Shown in pieces: positions 1 through 7,431 of a DNA stretch of 23,206 nucleotides. The DNA comes from Balneolaceae bacterium (GTDB lineage: Bacteria; Bacteroidota; Rhodothermia; Balneolales; Balneolaceae). Within the stretch, counting starts at the first letter, position 1; each line of letters starts with the position of its first letter. The stretch is from the NCBI GenBank assembly GCA_021767245.1, contig JAASTO010000016.1, positions 1 to 23,206 of the forward strand, given 5' to 3'. The notes below the pieces were generated by a model. The model was not told the origin of the DNA and searched no databases. It saw only the letters and a program-made list of their open reading frames with translations. Position numbers and translations under genes: made by a program.

Positions 1-1071
1 GCCCGACCCGGTATTGCAGCCGGTTTGGCACTTGCCCTTATGGAAACGCTGAATGATTTCGGAACGGTACAATACTTTGGAGTACAGACCTTTACCACAG
101 GGATCTACAGAACCTGGTTTGGTTTGGGAGAACGACCTGCAGCAGCCCAACTGGCAGCTTTTTTACTGGCATTCATAGTGGTTCTTATCATTCTTGAACG
201 ATGGTCACGAAACAGGATCAGCAACGAGAAAGCAAATTCCACACGTTTTAAACGACTCAACCGGTTTGAATTATCAGGTAAAAGGTCAGCCCTGGCTTTT
301 ATAGTTTGTTTTATTCCTGTTTTCATAGGTTTTGTAGTTCCTGTGATCCTTTTACTGGAAATGTTTTTCTCGAACCTTGAGGTACTCGACTTTAAATTCA
401 TTGAGCTTGCATTGAATTCTTTTACTGTTTCAGCCATAACCGGTTTTCTGGCAGTTCTACTTGCACTGCTTATGGCTTATTCTGCCAGGTTAAATCCAAA
501 CCGATACGTAAAAATATTCAACCGAATAAGCTCTCTGGGTTATGCAATTCCCGGCTCAGTGATTGCTGTTGGGGTTCTTATCCCCTTTGGCCTTTTTGAT
601 AATACTATTGACGGATTCTTCAGAGAACATTTTGGCTTTTCAACCGGACTCTTACTGAGCGGAACCATCTTTGCTATGATATTTGCTTACCTCGTTCGCT
701 TTCTGTCTGTTTCTTACGGAGGGGTTGAAGCCAGTATGGAAAAGATCACGCCTAACATGGATGAAGCTGCACGCGGATTGGGATACCGTTTTTCTAAGGT
801 GCTGAGAAAGATCCATATTCCCATGATGTCGGGTGGACTGCTTACCGCCGCACTTCTCGTATTTGTGGATGTGATGAAGGAACTGCCCGCCACCCTCATT
901 GTACGCCCTTTTAACTTCGATACGCTGGCTGTACAGGTTTATCGGTATGCTTCTGATGAACGGTTAGCTGAATCAGCAGGAGCGGCTTTAATGATTGTAC
1001 TTGTTGGTATCATACCGGTCATCATCATCAGCCGAACCATAGCACGGTCCAGAAAGTCGGAAACTGAGTGA
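1..1071 (+). CDS. Ferric iron ABC transporter permease, FbpB type (5' end outside window)
   Basis: This is the inner-membrane permease of an iron(III) ABC importer, cut by the window edge; the frame is open from base 1. The visible 356 residues begin in the signature ARPGIAAGLALALMETLNDF, which ends the first permease domain of fused FbpB/SfuB proteins. A basic linker follows, then a complete second domain with about six membrane helices. The second EAA loop, which docks on the ATPase, is clear: DEAARGLGYRFSKVLRKIHIP at about residues 252-272 of the fragment. Full FbpB proteins are about 530-560 residues, so roughly one third is missing. The partner binding protein lies just downstream but in the opposite direction. 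No ATPase gene is in the window, so it may lie to the left. Family assignment is firm; iron as substrate is inferred from the family and the neighbour. Confidence 0.9.
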   Translation, partial: ARPGIAAGLALALMETLNDFGTVQYFGVQTFTTGIYRTWFGLGERPAAAQLAAFLLAFIVVLIILERWSRNRISNEKANSTRFKRLNRFELSGKRSALAFIVCFIPVFIGFVVPVILLLEMFFSNLEVLDFKFIELALNSFTVSAITGFLAVLLALLMAYSARLNPNRYVKIFNRISSLGYAIPGSVIAVGVLIPFGLFDNTIDGFFREHFGFSTGLLLSGTIFAMIFAYLVRFLSVSYGGVEASMEKITPNMDEAARGLGYRFSKVLRKIHIPMMSGGLLTAALLVFVDVMKELPATLIVRPFNFDTLAVQVYRYASDERLAESAGAALMIVLVGIIPVIIISRTIARSRKSETE

Positions 1072-1106
1072 CATTTAAAAAGAGAGTATCAGGTTTAAAG
1101 CAAAGA

Positions 1107-1141
1107 AAAAGCCCCGATGCATTTCACCGAGGCTTTTCTTT
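1107..1141. terminator. Bidirectional intrinsic terminator
   Basis: The arms AAAAGCC-C-CG and CG-A-GGCTTTT pair with a single C/A mismatch around an 11-base loop. The stem is followed by a T-rich run on both strands. It sits between the convergent permease and iron-binding protein genes and can end transcription from both sides. Confidence 0.75.
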
Positions 1142-1169
1142 AGTCTCAAATTTAACTTGATCAACTCAT

Positions 1170-2189
1170 CTACTTCCAGCCGGCACGATCCATGATACGA
1201 ATAGCTTCAGGATTGTTGCTTCCCAGAGCCGATACATTTACGGCATCGCTTTTATATTCACCAAACTGTTGAAGTACCGGAGCAATCTCAGCATTGTCAT
1301 TGATCGGATACTCATTGTTTCCGCTGATGAAATATTTTTGAGCTTTAGGGGTTGTCAGGTATTCCAGAAAACGAACCGCATTAGCTTTGTTGGGTGCATT
1401 TTTAAGAATTCCGGCACCACTGATATTTACGTGGGCTCCTCTTCCATCTTCACCCTGATTTGGAAATACAAACTGAACGTTTGAAGCGGCTTCCTGATCA
1501 GCTTCATCATCACCTGTGATCATAACCGCCAGATAGTAATGGTTGGCTACAGCCACATCACATACACCCGCAGCCACGGCACGAATCTGATCCCGGTCGC
1601 CACCCTGTGGTTCGCGAGCCATATTCGCAACCAATCCTTTGGCCCATTCTTCCGTTGCCTCAGCACCAAGCGTTTCAATCATGGAGGCTACCAATGACTG
1701 ATTATAGATATTATTGGATGAGCGGATACACACCCGGCCTTCAAACCTTGGGTCAGCAAGATCCTCGTAGGTCAATTCCTCATAATTTTCGACAGTTTCA
1801 GGATTTACAACAAGCCCTCTTACTCTTTTGGATAAACCTACCCAAAGTCCATCAGGATGTCTGAATGAAGAAGGAACTCGTTCTTCCAGGATTTCAGACT
1901 CAAAAGGTTGAAGTATATCAGCTTCTTCAGCTCTCCATAAACGACCGGCATCCACCGTGATCAAAATATCGGCAGGTGAATTGAGTCCTTCACTTTTTAC
2001 GCGCTCAATAAGTTCATCCGATCCTCCTTCGATCAGATTAACCTTGATTCCTGTTTCCTGAGTAAACTCATCATAAAGAGCCTGATCGGTATCATAATGA
2101 CGGGCTGAATAAACATTTACTTCCTGTTGGCTTGAACAAGAAACAAAGAGCATTGCAACAGCAATGATCGAAAATAGATAAGATTTCAT
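1170..2189 (-). CDS. Iron(III) ABC transporter substrate-binding lipoprotein (FutA/FbpA family)
   Basis: This is a 339-residue extracytoplasmic solute-binding protein that would capture ferric iron and deliver it to the FbpB-type permease. The N-terminus has a lipoprotein signal: a hydrophobic stretch at residues 4-16 and a lipobox-like LFVSC, putting the lipidated cysteine at residue 18. The mature part opens with NVYSARHYDTD, the hallmark start of FutA/FbpA proteins, whose His/Tyr residues bind iron. A later NHYY pair fits the tyrosine cluster that coordinates iron in this family. Length is normal. It faces the permease rather than sharing an operon with it. Its 108-bp upstream gap holds a promoter candidate overlaid by two similar dyads, which suggests metal-dependent repression. 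The chosen ATG at 2189 gives the full signal peptide. Family assignment is firm; the regulation is inferred. Confidence 0.92.
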   Translation of the reverse strand: MKSYLFSIIAVAMLFVSCSSQQEVNVYSARHYDTDQALYDEFTQETGIKVNLIEGGSDELIERVKSEGLNSPADILITVDAGRLWRAEEADILQPFESEILEERVPSSFRHPDGLWVGLSKRVRGLVVNPETVENYEELTYEDLADPRFEGRVCIRSSNNIYNQSLVASMIETLGAEATEEWAKGLVANMAREPQGGDRDQIRAVAAGVCDVAVANHYYLAVMITGDDEADQEAASNVQFVFPNQGEDGRGAHVNISGAGILKNAPNKANAVRFLEYLTTPKAQKYFISGNNEYPINDNAEIAPVLQQFGEYKSDAVNVSALGSNNPEAIRIMDRAGWK

Positions 2190-2220
2190 GGTATACGTTT
2201 TAGTTTAGATTACATACATT

Positions 2221-2239
2221 GTTTAGAATGATTCAAAAC
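2221..2239. promoter_or_regulatory. Putative metalloregulator operator B (19-bp dyad)
   Basis: The sequence GTTTAGAATGATTCAAAAC is a 19-bp palindrome centred on base 2230 with one mismatched pair. The core resembles the 7-1-7 layout of Fur/PerR boxes. It overlaps the -7 element (2234-2241, minus strand) proposed for the iron-binding protein gene. It shares the half-site plan TTTAGA-N5-TCWAAA with the dyad at 2249-2267. Confidence 0.55.
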
Positions 2240-2241
2240 TA
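2234..2241 (-). promoter_or_regulatory. Bacteroidota-type -7 element for the iron-binding protein gene
   Basis: On the minus strand this reads TAGTTTTG, an exact match to TAnnTTTG, 45 bases before the ATG at 2189. No good -33 TTTG is present at the usual spacing; operator A occupies that position. A weak upstream element would suit a promoter under strong control. Confidence 0.45.
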
Positions 2242-2248
2242 AGGCTTT

Positions 2249-2267
2249 ATTTAGATAGAATCTAAAT
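2249..2267. promoter_or_regulatory. Putative metalloregulator operator A (19-bp perfect-arm dyad)
   Basis: The arms ATTTAGAT and ATCTAAAT are perfect inverted repeats around AGA, centred on base 2258. That is 28 bp from the centre of the dyad at 2221-2239, and both fit TTTAGA-N5-TCWAAA. It covers the -33 region of the proposed promoter. A further lone TTTAGA half-site is at 2204-2209. Confidence 0.6.
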
Positions 2268-2271
2268 TAAA

Positions 2272-2289
2272 TTTTACAGAGTTGTAAAA
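2272..2289. other. AT-rich inverted repeat after the DUF971 gene
   Basis: TTTTACA and TGTAAAA form perfect 7-base arms around GAGT, just past the stop of the DUF971 gene (minus strand). On that strand it is followed by TTTAATTT. It could be a weak terminator for DUF971 or a further regulator site. Only two GC pairs make it a poor hairpin. Confidence 0.35.
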
Positions 2290-2297
2290 CTTACTAT

Positions 2298-2627
2298 TTA
2301 CTCTTTATGATTTTCAGGATCGAGCCATCTCAGAGTTTTCCATTGATACATACCCGAATTATGTCCGTCGCCCCAGGTTATCTTTATGGCATGATTACCG
2401 ACCTGTTCAATATTCCGGATCTCGATCCTGGGTGGGGTCTCCTCAAAGAAAGCCTCCGGTTCAAAATCCCCCATACTTCCATGTCCTCCACGGCACATCA
2501 CGCACGGACAATTCGCTCTTAACCCATACAAGGGATATCGTGAAACCTTTCCATCACTCCATGTGATTTCCAGAACCTGATCTTTATTGCTAACTTCAAT
2601 ACCTGTGGGTGTTACTGTTTCGTCCAT
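2298..2627 (-). CDS. DUF971 (GBBH-like N-terminal) domain protein
   Basis: This is a 109-residue cytosolic protein from MDETV. It consists of one DUF971 domain, the fold also found at the N-terminus of gamma-butyrobetaine hydroxylase. The signature is a TWSDG-x-SRYP-x-LR-x-NCPCVMCRGG region, with a CPCxxC group that probably holds zinc, and a second half with KITWGDGHNSGMYQWKTLR. No biochemical role is known to me for the stand-alone bacterial form. The frame continues upstream to 2693, but I chose 2627. The family begins with the TPTGIEV segment shortly after that Met, the longer form would overlap the divergent gene at 2669, and an exact TAnnTTTG element lies between the two starts. It precedes the iron-binding protein gene in the same direction, with a separate promoter between them. 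Confidence 0.85.
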   Translation of the reverse strand: MDETVTPTGIEVSNKDQVLEITWSDGKVSRYPLYGLRANCPCVMCRGGHGSMGDFEPEAFFEETPPRIEIRNIEQVGNHAIKITWGDGHNSGMYQWKTLRWLDPENHKE

Positions 2628-2656
2628 CGATCGTTGTATTTTAATATTAACCGCAC

Positions 2657-2664
2657 CAAAATTA
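2657..2664 (-). promoter_or_regulatory. Bacteroidota-type -7 element for the DUF971 gene
   Basis: On the minus strand this reads TAATTTTG, an exact TAnnTTTG match 30 bases before the ATG at 2627. No TTTG was found at the -33 position. It helps to reject the longer start at 2693. Confidence 0.4.
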
Positions 2665-2668
2665 ACCA

Positions 2669-3361
2669 ATGCTCTGGATAGTTGTTTCCACAATTAGCGT
2701 TTCTTTGATCAGTATTTACGCGGGACATTCCCGCCTTTTACACATTGATCAGATTACCCCAAGGCGACTTTCGATCTCACTCCTACTGGTTTTGTTTGTG
2801 TTCCTGATCCTTCGATGGTTACACAGGATCGGTTTTTTCCCTGAAGCAGCAGCCGGTTTTACGATGGCCAATGTATACGCTTCATTGTTCGGATTCTTTA
2901 TTGGAGCAGCTATACAACAATTCAATCAAAAAAAGGAAGCCGGAAAGATCCTGTACGTAAATCGATCATTCTGGACTGATATCATGCCCAATGTAATAGT
3001 TCTTGGAGTGATCCTATTTGGCATTCAACGAACTTCCTTACTCTCAGATCTTCCCTTTACCCCCATTCGTATAACATCGGGATTATCCATTATTGCAGTC
3101 GGATTATATGGGCTTACAATTCGCCTTGTCCCTGAATTCAGGGACAAGGGACTGATACTGCTTGACCGGATGATCAGCTGGGAGGATTTTATGACCTACT
3201 CCTGGTATTCTGAAGGGGTGATAGAGATCGAATACAAACACAACGGTTCCATAAAAAGCTTTAAGACCATGGTTCCCGAAGAAGATGAACTCTTTGTGGA
3301 GAAAACTCTCTCCAAAAAGATTGCCGAAAAACTCGAAAATGACGAATTTGAAGAAGGATGA
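2669..3361 (+). CDS. Unknown five-helix membrane protein with soluble C-terminal domain
   Basis: I do not recognise a family. The 230-residue protein has about five hydrophobic segments, near residues 2-19, 33-50, 62-82, 103-120 and 132-152. Basic and polar loops separate them. A C-terminal soluble domain of about 75 residues follows and contains ISWEDFMTYSWY and an acidic end (VPEEDELFVEK, then ENDEFEEG). The layout recalls small membrane proteins of the DUF5673 type, whose C-terminal part begins with a similar Trp-rich segment, but I cannot confirm that. It is divergent from the DUF971 gene, with only 41 bp between the starts. It is followed by yajQ after 65 bp in the same direction. The N-terminal helix begins almost at the first Met, so the start at 2669 is plausible but not certain. 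Confidence 0.7.
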   Translation: MLWIVVSTISVSLISIYAGHSRLLHIDQITPRRLSISLLLVLFVFLILRWLHRIGFFPEAAAGFTMANVYASLFGFFIGAAIQQFNQKKEAGKILYVNRSFWTDIMPNVIVLGVILFGIQRTSLLSDLPFTPIRITSGLSIIAVGLYGLTIRLVPEFRDKGLILLDRMISWEDFMTYSWYSEGVIEIEYKHNGSIKSFKTMVPEEDELFVEKTLSKKIAEKLENDEFEEG

Positions 3362-3426
3362 TCATATAACGGAATTCACCGGGATCAATCACTACCTAAG
3401 AATTTTTGAATTTATAAAATACCAAT

Positions 3427-3915
3427 ATGGCCTCATTTGATATTGTAAATAAAGTAGATACTCAGGAAGTAGATAATGCCATTAATAATACACTGAAAGA
3501 GATCAATACCCGGTACGATTTCAGGGGACTTCACACCAAGGTCGAATTTCATAAAAAAGAAAACAGGATCCATCTGGTGGCAGCTGAAAGTATGAAACTG
3601 GAAGCGGTAAAAGACATGCTGATCAAGAATTTTATCAAACGAAATATCAGTCCTAAAATATTGGACTTTAAGGAACCACAGGGAACATCCCAGGGACACC
3701 TTAAGATGGACGTCCTGTTAAAGGAAGGTATTGATAAAGAAACCTCTAAAAAGATCACCAAAGAGATAAAGAACCTGAAATTGAAAGTTCAGCCTCAGAT
3801 TCAGGACGATCAGGTTCGGGTGACCGGCAAAAAGATCGACGAACTTCAGGCTGTGATCAAACACCTGAAAGCAAAAGATATGGGCGTACCTCTTCAATTC
3901 GTTAATATGAAGTGA
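3427..3915 (+). CDS. yajQ: YajQ family nucleotide-binding protein
   Basis: This 162-residue protein matches YajQ (UPF0234) over its whole length. The start MASFDIVNKVDTQEVDNAIN corresponds to the conserved first strand and helix. YDFRG appears near residue 32, and SKKITKEIKNLKLKVQPQIQ then DDQVRVTGK form the conserved second half. The end, PLQFVNMK, is also typical. YajQ proteins have two ferredoxin-like domains. They bind nucleotides, with cyclic-di-GMP binding shown in Xanthomonas, and have been linked to RNA binding. The precise role here is unknown. The gene converges on the CoA-binding gene, with 31 bp between the stops and no clear terminator. Confidence 0.93.
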   Translation: MASFDIVNKVDTQEVDNAINNTLKEINTRYDFRGLHTKVEFHKKENRIHLVAAESMKLEAVKDMLIKNFIKRNISPKILDFKEPQGTSQGHLKMDVLLKEGIDKETSKKITKEIKNLKLKVQPQIQDDQVRVTGKKIDELQAVIKHLKAKDMGVPLQFVNMK

Positions 3916-3946
3916 GTGCACTTAAGGTATTCAAGTCTGTTCCACA

Positions 3947-4378
3947 TCAGGATTTAAAATTCCGGTCCCATTCAACCATAATACAACGGTTTCTTACATA
4001 TGGGATTTCATTTTCATTGGCTACCTTTTCCGATTCCGGAGATGACACATCCAGCTGAGTCCAGACTACAGGATTTTGCCCCGTCTTCTCTTTTCTGTCC
4101 CTGGCATCACGAACTGCATCAGCTGCATACTTTGAATTCCGGAACACGTTGACAATGTCGATCTCTATGTCTTCAGGTACCTCCACAAAGCTGTCGTAAG
4201 CTTTTTCTCCGTAGATCTCATCGGCTTCAGGATTAATGGGAATCACCCTGTACCCTTTTTCAGACAAGTATTTTGCCGCATAATTACTGGTTCTGAATTC
4301 ATTTGGAGAGCAACCGATCATCGCGATGGTTTTTGCCTTTTCAAGTAATGCTCTAATGTCTTTGTTATCACTGATCAT
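3947..4378 (-). CDS. CoA-binding domain protein (YccU family)
   Basis: This is a 143-residue cytosolic protein made of a single Rossmann-type CoA-binding domain, as in YccU and the N-terminal part of succinyl-CoA synthetase alpha. The nucleotide loop is TIAMIGCSPNEFRTSNYAAK at residues 17-36. GYRVIPINPE then AYDSFVEVPEDIEIDIVNVF mark the next strands. The conserved CIMVEWDRNF motif ends the protein. Such proteins bind CoA and may report or buffer acyl-CoA; no enzyme activity is established. It is divergent from the FKBP gene, with an 87-bp gap. Confidence 0.88.
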   Translation of the reverse strand: MISDNKDIRALLEKAKTIAMIGCSPNEFRTSNYAAKYLSEKGYRVIPINPEADEIYGEKAYDSFVEVPEDIEIDIVNVFRNSKYAADAVRDARDRKEKTGQNPVVWTQLDVSSPESEKVANENEIPYVRNRCIMVEWDRNFKS

Positions 4379-4420
4379 GGTTATAGGTGTTTACGATCCT
4401 CATCTGTCTCGAATATTACG

Positions 4421-4428
4421 TATATTTG
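4421..4428 (+). promoter_or_regulatory. Bacteroidota-type -7 element for the FKBP gene
   Basis: TATATTTG is an exact TAnnTTTG match, 37 bases before the TTG start at 4466. No TTTG is present at the expected -33 position. The following bases (GCAAGCACA) resemble those after the -7 element of rsmI (GCACAGC). Confidence 0.45.
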
Positions 4429-4465
4429 CAAGCACAATATATTCACAATTAAAACAACAGTTATT

Positions 4466-4897
4466 TTGTCTAAAGTAAAAGACGGTGATACCGTAAAAGT
4501 TCACTACACAGGAAAATTAGAAGATGGATCTGTATTTGATACATCAGAATCCAGAGATCCACTTGAAGTTACACTCGGGGAAGGAAAATTGATTCCCGGT
4601 TTTGAAAAGGCCGTAGTTGGTTTAGAGGTTGGAGATAAAACTACAGCAACTATTGAATCAGGCGATGCATACGGCGAACGCAGAGAAGACCTTGAGTTGT
4701 CCATAGAGCGCACTCAGCTTCCTGAAGACATTGAGCCTGAAGTAGGCATGCAGCTTCAGTTAAATCAGCCAAACGGACAGCCTGTACCGGTTCAGATTAC
4801 TCAGGTGGAAGAAGAGAACATCACAATTGATGCCAATCACCCACTTGCAGGTAAGAACCTGGTGTTTGATATTGAATTAGTTGAGATCGTAAACTGA
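4466..4897 (+). CDS. FKBP-type peptidyl-prolyl cis-trans isomerase, SlyD-like (TTG start)
   Basis: This 143-residue protein would speed prolyl isomerisation and act as a folding chaperone in the cytosol; it has no signal peptide. The FKBP core is VKVHYTGKLEDGSVFDTS near residues 9-26, then LIPGFEKAVVGLEVGDK at about 42-58. The flap carries the inserted domain of the SlyD type (residues about 68-125). The core closes with HPLAGKNLVFDIELVEI. It lacks the His/Cys-rich metal tail of E. coli SlyD. The start is a TTG (TTG TCT AAA), with no in-frame ATG upstream before the promoter element at 4421. Translation from here gives the normal family N-terminus. A strong terminator ends the gene. Confidence 0.9.
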   Translation: MSKVKDGDTVKVHYTGKLEDGSVFDTSESRDPLEVTLGEGKLIPGFEKAVVGLEVGDKTTATIESGDAYGERREDLELSIERTQLPEDIEPEVGMQLQLNQPNGQPVPVQITQVEEENITIDANHPLAGKNLVFDIELVEIVN

Positions 4898-4919
4898 TCT
4901 TCATTTAACTACATTTCAT

Positions 4920-4957
4920 ATGGAGTTCTTCTAAAGAGGAACTCCATTTTTTATTTC
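4920..4957 (+). terminator. Strong intrinsic terminator after the FKBP gene
   Basis: ATGGAGTTC pairs perfectly with GAACTCCAT. The stem can extend through TTC/GAG (one G-U pair) to a TAAA loop, making 12 pairs. TTTTTTATTT follows directly. Confidence 0.85.
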
Positions 4958-4975
4958 TGAACCTCACCTAATCCT

Positions 4976-6121
4976 ATGACCAATTTCGATACCAAAAGTA
5001 CAATTTCCATTACCTGCCCTAAACGGATCACACCCTATCTTAAACAGGAATTACAGGATCTGGGATTTCCGATCAACAAGGTCAGACATGCAGGAATTGA
5101 AACGGAAGGGACCTTAAACGACTGCATGCTTCTGAATCTAAGCCTTAGGACGGCACACCGGGTTCATTACAGACTAAAGGATTGTCGCCCAAAAGATGCA
5201 GAGGAACTGTATAATGAGCTGGTTAAAATTCCGTGGGAAGAATACATCGATAAGCATGGGTATGTCAGCGTAACATCCTTCATTAAGAATAAAACAGTTA
5301 CCAACACACAGTTTGCGAATTTAAAGGTGAAAGATGCCATTGTGGATAGAATTCGCAAGAAAACGGGAACCAGACCGGACTCAGGTTCCAACCTGAATAA
5401 GACCGTTGTGTTTGTGTTCTGGAAAAATGACCGGGCACAGATCTATCTTGATACCTCGGGAGAATCCATTTCGCGAAGAGGATACCGTACACAAACGAGT
5501 GTAGCACCTATGCAGGAAACCCTGGCAGCAGCGTTGATCATGGCCAGCAAATGGGAACCGGGGCAGCATTTTATTAACCCTATGTGTGGTAGCGGAACAA
5601 TTGCGATCGAAGCAACCCTTCAGGCTTTGAATAAAGCCCCCGGATTGTTGCGACCAAATTACGGGATCAAACATATCCTAGGGTTTGATGATGACCGCTG
5701 GGATGATCTTCGGTCAGACTTAAACAACAAGACACTCAAATCTTTTGATGGCCGGATAATAGCAACCGATCATGATGTAAGGGCCGTAAATGCCACAAGA
5801 AAGAATACCCGGACAGCCGGAGTGGATCATCATATTGAAATAAGTAAATGTGATTTCAGTGAAACGGAGATTCCATCCGATAAGACCGGTGTCATCATGC
5901 TGAATCCACCTTATGGAGATCGGATCGGCAATGAGAAAGAACTTGAATCTACCTACGAAGGTATCGGAGATTATTTCAAACAAGAAGCTACCGGATATTG
6001 GGGATATGTATTCACAGGAAACTTTGACCTTGCTAAGAAGATCGGTCTGAGAACCAATCAAAGAATTGAATTCTATAACTCAACCATCGATGCCCGACTC
6101 CTGGAATATGAGCTTTACTGA
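4976..6121 (+). CDS. THUMP-domain 23S rRNA (guanine-N2) methyltransferase, RlmL-N/YpsC type
   Basis: This is a 381-residue SAM-dependent RNA methyltransferase. The N-terminal third holds a ferredoxin-like region and a THUMP RNA-binding domain (about residues 60-155). The Rossmann methyltransferase follows, with the SAM motif NPMCGSGTIAIEA at 201-213 and the catalytic LNPPYGDR at 309-316, which is the N/D-PP-Y/F box of amino-group methylation. This matches the first half of E. coli RlmL and the stand-alone YpsC family, which modify a guanine of 23S rRNA. The RlmK half is absent, as is usual outside Gammaproteobacteria. The exact target base is inferred from the family. Its 3' end overlaps the convergent glycosyltransferase gene by 7 bases. 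Confidence 0.88.
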   Translation: MTNFDTKSTISITCPKRITPYLKQELQDLGFPINKVRHAGIETEGTLNDCMLLNLSLRTAHRVHYRLKDCRPKDAEELYNELVKIPWEEYIDKHGYVSVTSFIKNKTVTNTQFANLKVKDAIVDRIRKKTGTRPDSGSNLNKTVVFVFWKNDRAQIYLDTSGESISRRGYRTQTSVAPMQETLAAALIMASKWEPGQHFINPMCGSGTIAIEATLQALNKAPGLLRPNYGIKHILGFDDDRWDDLRSDLNNKTLKSFDGRIIATDHDVRAVNATRKNTRTAGVDHHIEISKCDFSETEIPSDKTGVIMLNPPYGDRIGNEKELESTYEGIGDYFKQEATGYWGYVFTGNFDLAKKIGLRTNQRIEFYNSTIDARLLEYELY

Positions 6122-7353
6122 TCCCTGTTTTTAGCCTCTATCCATTTACTCATATAGCGGGCACTTCCAAGCGTATGGTAATGTAAGATCTCTCCTGTAA
6201 AATGTTGCCTGCGAAGATATAACAGATTTACTTTGGTCTGAATTAATCGCTTTATAAGTCGTTTACCATGTAGTTCTTTTTGGTACAATCGGTTGATAAT
6301 ATCTGTTCCCAAACATTGTGCCTCATGCCACCTTTTTTCATTGGTATATAACCCAACAGCCTGATCTGCAAGATCTTTCGGATCATCACTGATGGCTCCG
6401 GGCCATAATAATTTTCCGTGCATGGCTTCAGCTCCTATAGGTGTAGTTACGCTTGGCGTACCGCATTGCATAGCCTCTATGAGTTTACCCTTTAGCCCGG
6501 CCCCAAACCGCAAAGGTGCCAGTAAAACTCTTGATCCTTCAACCACTTTTTTTGCATCATCTGCCCTGCCTTTGACCAGGAAACCCTCACTTTCATTGTG
6601 AAGCTGCTTAACTTTTTGGGAAGGATATGCCCCATAAATATGAAGTTCAGCATCCGGAAGCCTCTCACGTATCAGATGCCAGATCTCCTCTTTTAAAAAG
6701 AGGACAGCATTCCAGTTTGGCTCATGCAAGAAGTTGCCAATACTTATAAAGTGCTCTCTTTTACCATATGGTTTCCAATTATTTATCTCATTTTCAGATA
6801 TGGCATGAAGTAAGAAAGGAACATGAACGATCTTGTCAGAACTGACGCCAAAAGTTTCCTTAAGAACTCCCATCTCAAATTCTGAAATGATCAATGAAAT
6901 ATCACACCTAAGAATGCTTGCCAACTCCCGTTTGGCCAAGTCACTGTACAGATCATCCTCCCTGAAGTCACGCCCTCCTTTCCAGGCTGTTTGGCGCCCC
7001 TTACGTAAAAAGTGCAAATCTTCGGTATCAAGTATAGTCATCGCTTCGGGTACTTTCTCTCTGACCCTCCAGCCAAATTGCTCTTCAGTCATGAACCGAT
7101 CGAACATAACCACATTGGGATTCAACCTTTTTAGGAAAGCATCAAAACTTGAATCATTAAGTTTGATCGACTCTATTTGAACACCGTATGCTTCCAGGTC
7201 TTCCGCATACTGACTGTGAGTTGCAGCCGTCACAAAGGTTATCTCCCACCCTTCATTTTGAAACAGGTCTATGATCTGCATCATTCTAGAACCGGCCGCA
7301 GATGACCCGGGTTCCGGCCATACTTTCCCTATAATTAGTACCTTAGTTGACAT
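6115..7353 (-). CDS. Glycosyltransferase, GT4-like (GT-B fold)
   Basis: This is a 412-residue cytosolic sugar transferase of the GT-B fold. The N-terminal domain starts with the glycine-rich strand VLIIGKVWPEPGSSAAGSR, typical of GT4 enzymes. The C-terminal, sugar-nucleotide binding domain has ISIGNFLHEPNWNAVLFL, then LLAPLRFGAGLKGKLIEAM and CGTPSVTTPIGAEAM, including the Glu of the E-x7-E type motif. The tail is basic and ends with LGSARYMSKWIEAKNRDQ. Donor and acceptor cannot be read from the sequence. No polysaccharide cluster surrounds it, so a role in a glycolipid or surface glycan is only a guess. The nearest same-strand gene upstream is the O-methyltransferase, 78 bp away. Confidence 0.82.
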   Translation of the reverse strand: MSTKVLIIGKVWPEPGSSAAGSRMMQIIDLFQNEGWEITFVTAATHSQYAEDLEAYGVQIESIKLNDSSFDAFLKRLNPNVVMFDRFMTEEQFGWRVREKVPEAMTILDTEDLHFLRKGRQTAWKGGRDFREDDLYSDLAKRELASILRCDISLIISEFEMGVLKETFGVSSDKIVHVPFLLHAISENEINNWKPYGKREHFISIGNFLHEPNWNAVLFLKEEIWHLIRERLPDAELHIYGAYPSQKVKQLHNESEGFLVKGRADDAKKVVEGSRVLLAPLRFGAGLKGKLIEAMQCGTPSVTTPIGAEAMHGKLLWPGAISDDPKDLADQAVGLYTNEKRWHEAQCLGTDIINRLYQKELHGKRLIKRLIQTKVNLLYLRRQHFTGEILHYHTLGSARYMSKWIEAKNRDQ

Positions 7354-7431
7354 GATCTATATCTAATAAACAAATTTTATATTCGCTTTTAATCATTGGT
7401 GCTCATTAATTTATGACATCAATCACTCCCA

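Noticed and set aside
105..437. Minus-strand open frame of 110 codons inside the permease gene
   Set aside because: It lies wholly within a clear permease gene, has no recognisable domain, and its low-complexity basic composition is typical of an antisense shadow.
2628..2693. Longer N-terminus for the DUF971 protein (start at 2693)
   Set aside because: It would overlap the divergent gene at 2669, adds residues not typical of the family, and starts upstream of an exact TAnnTTTG promoter element.
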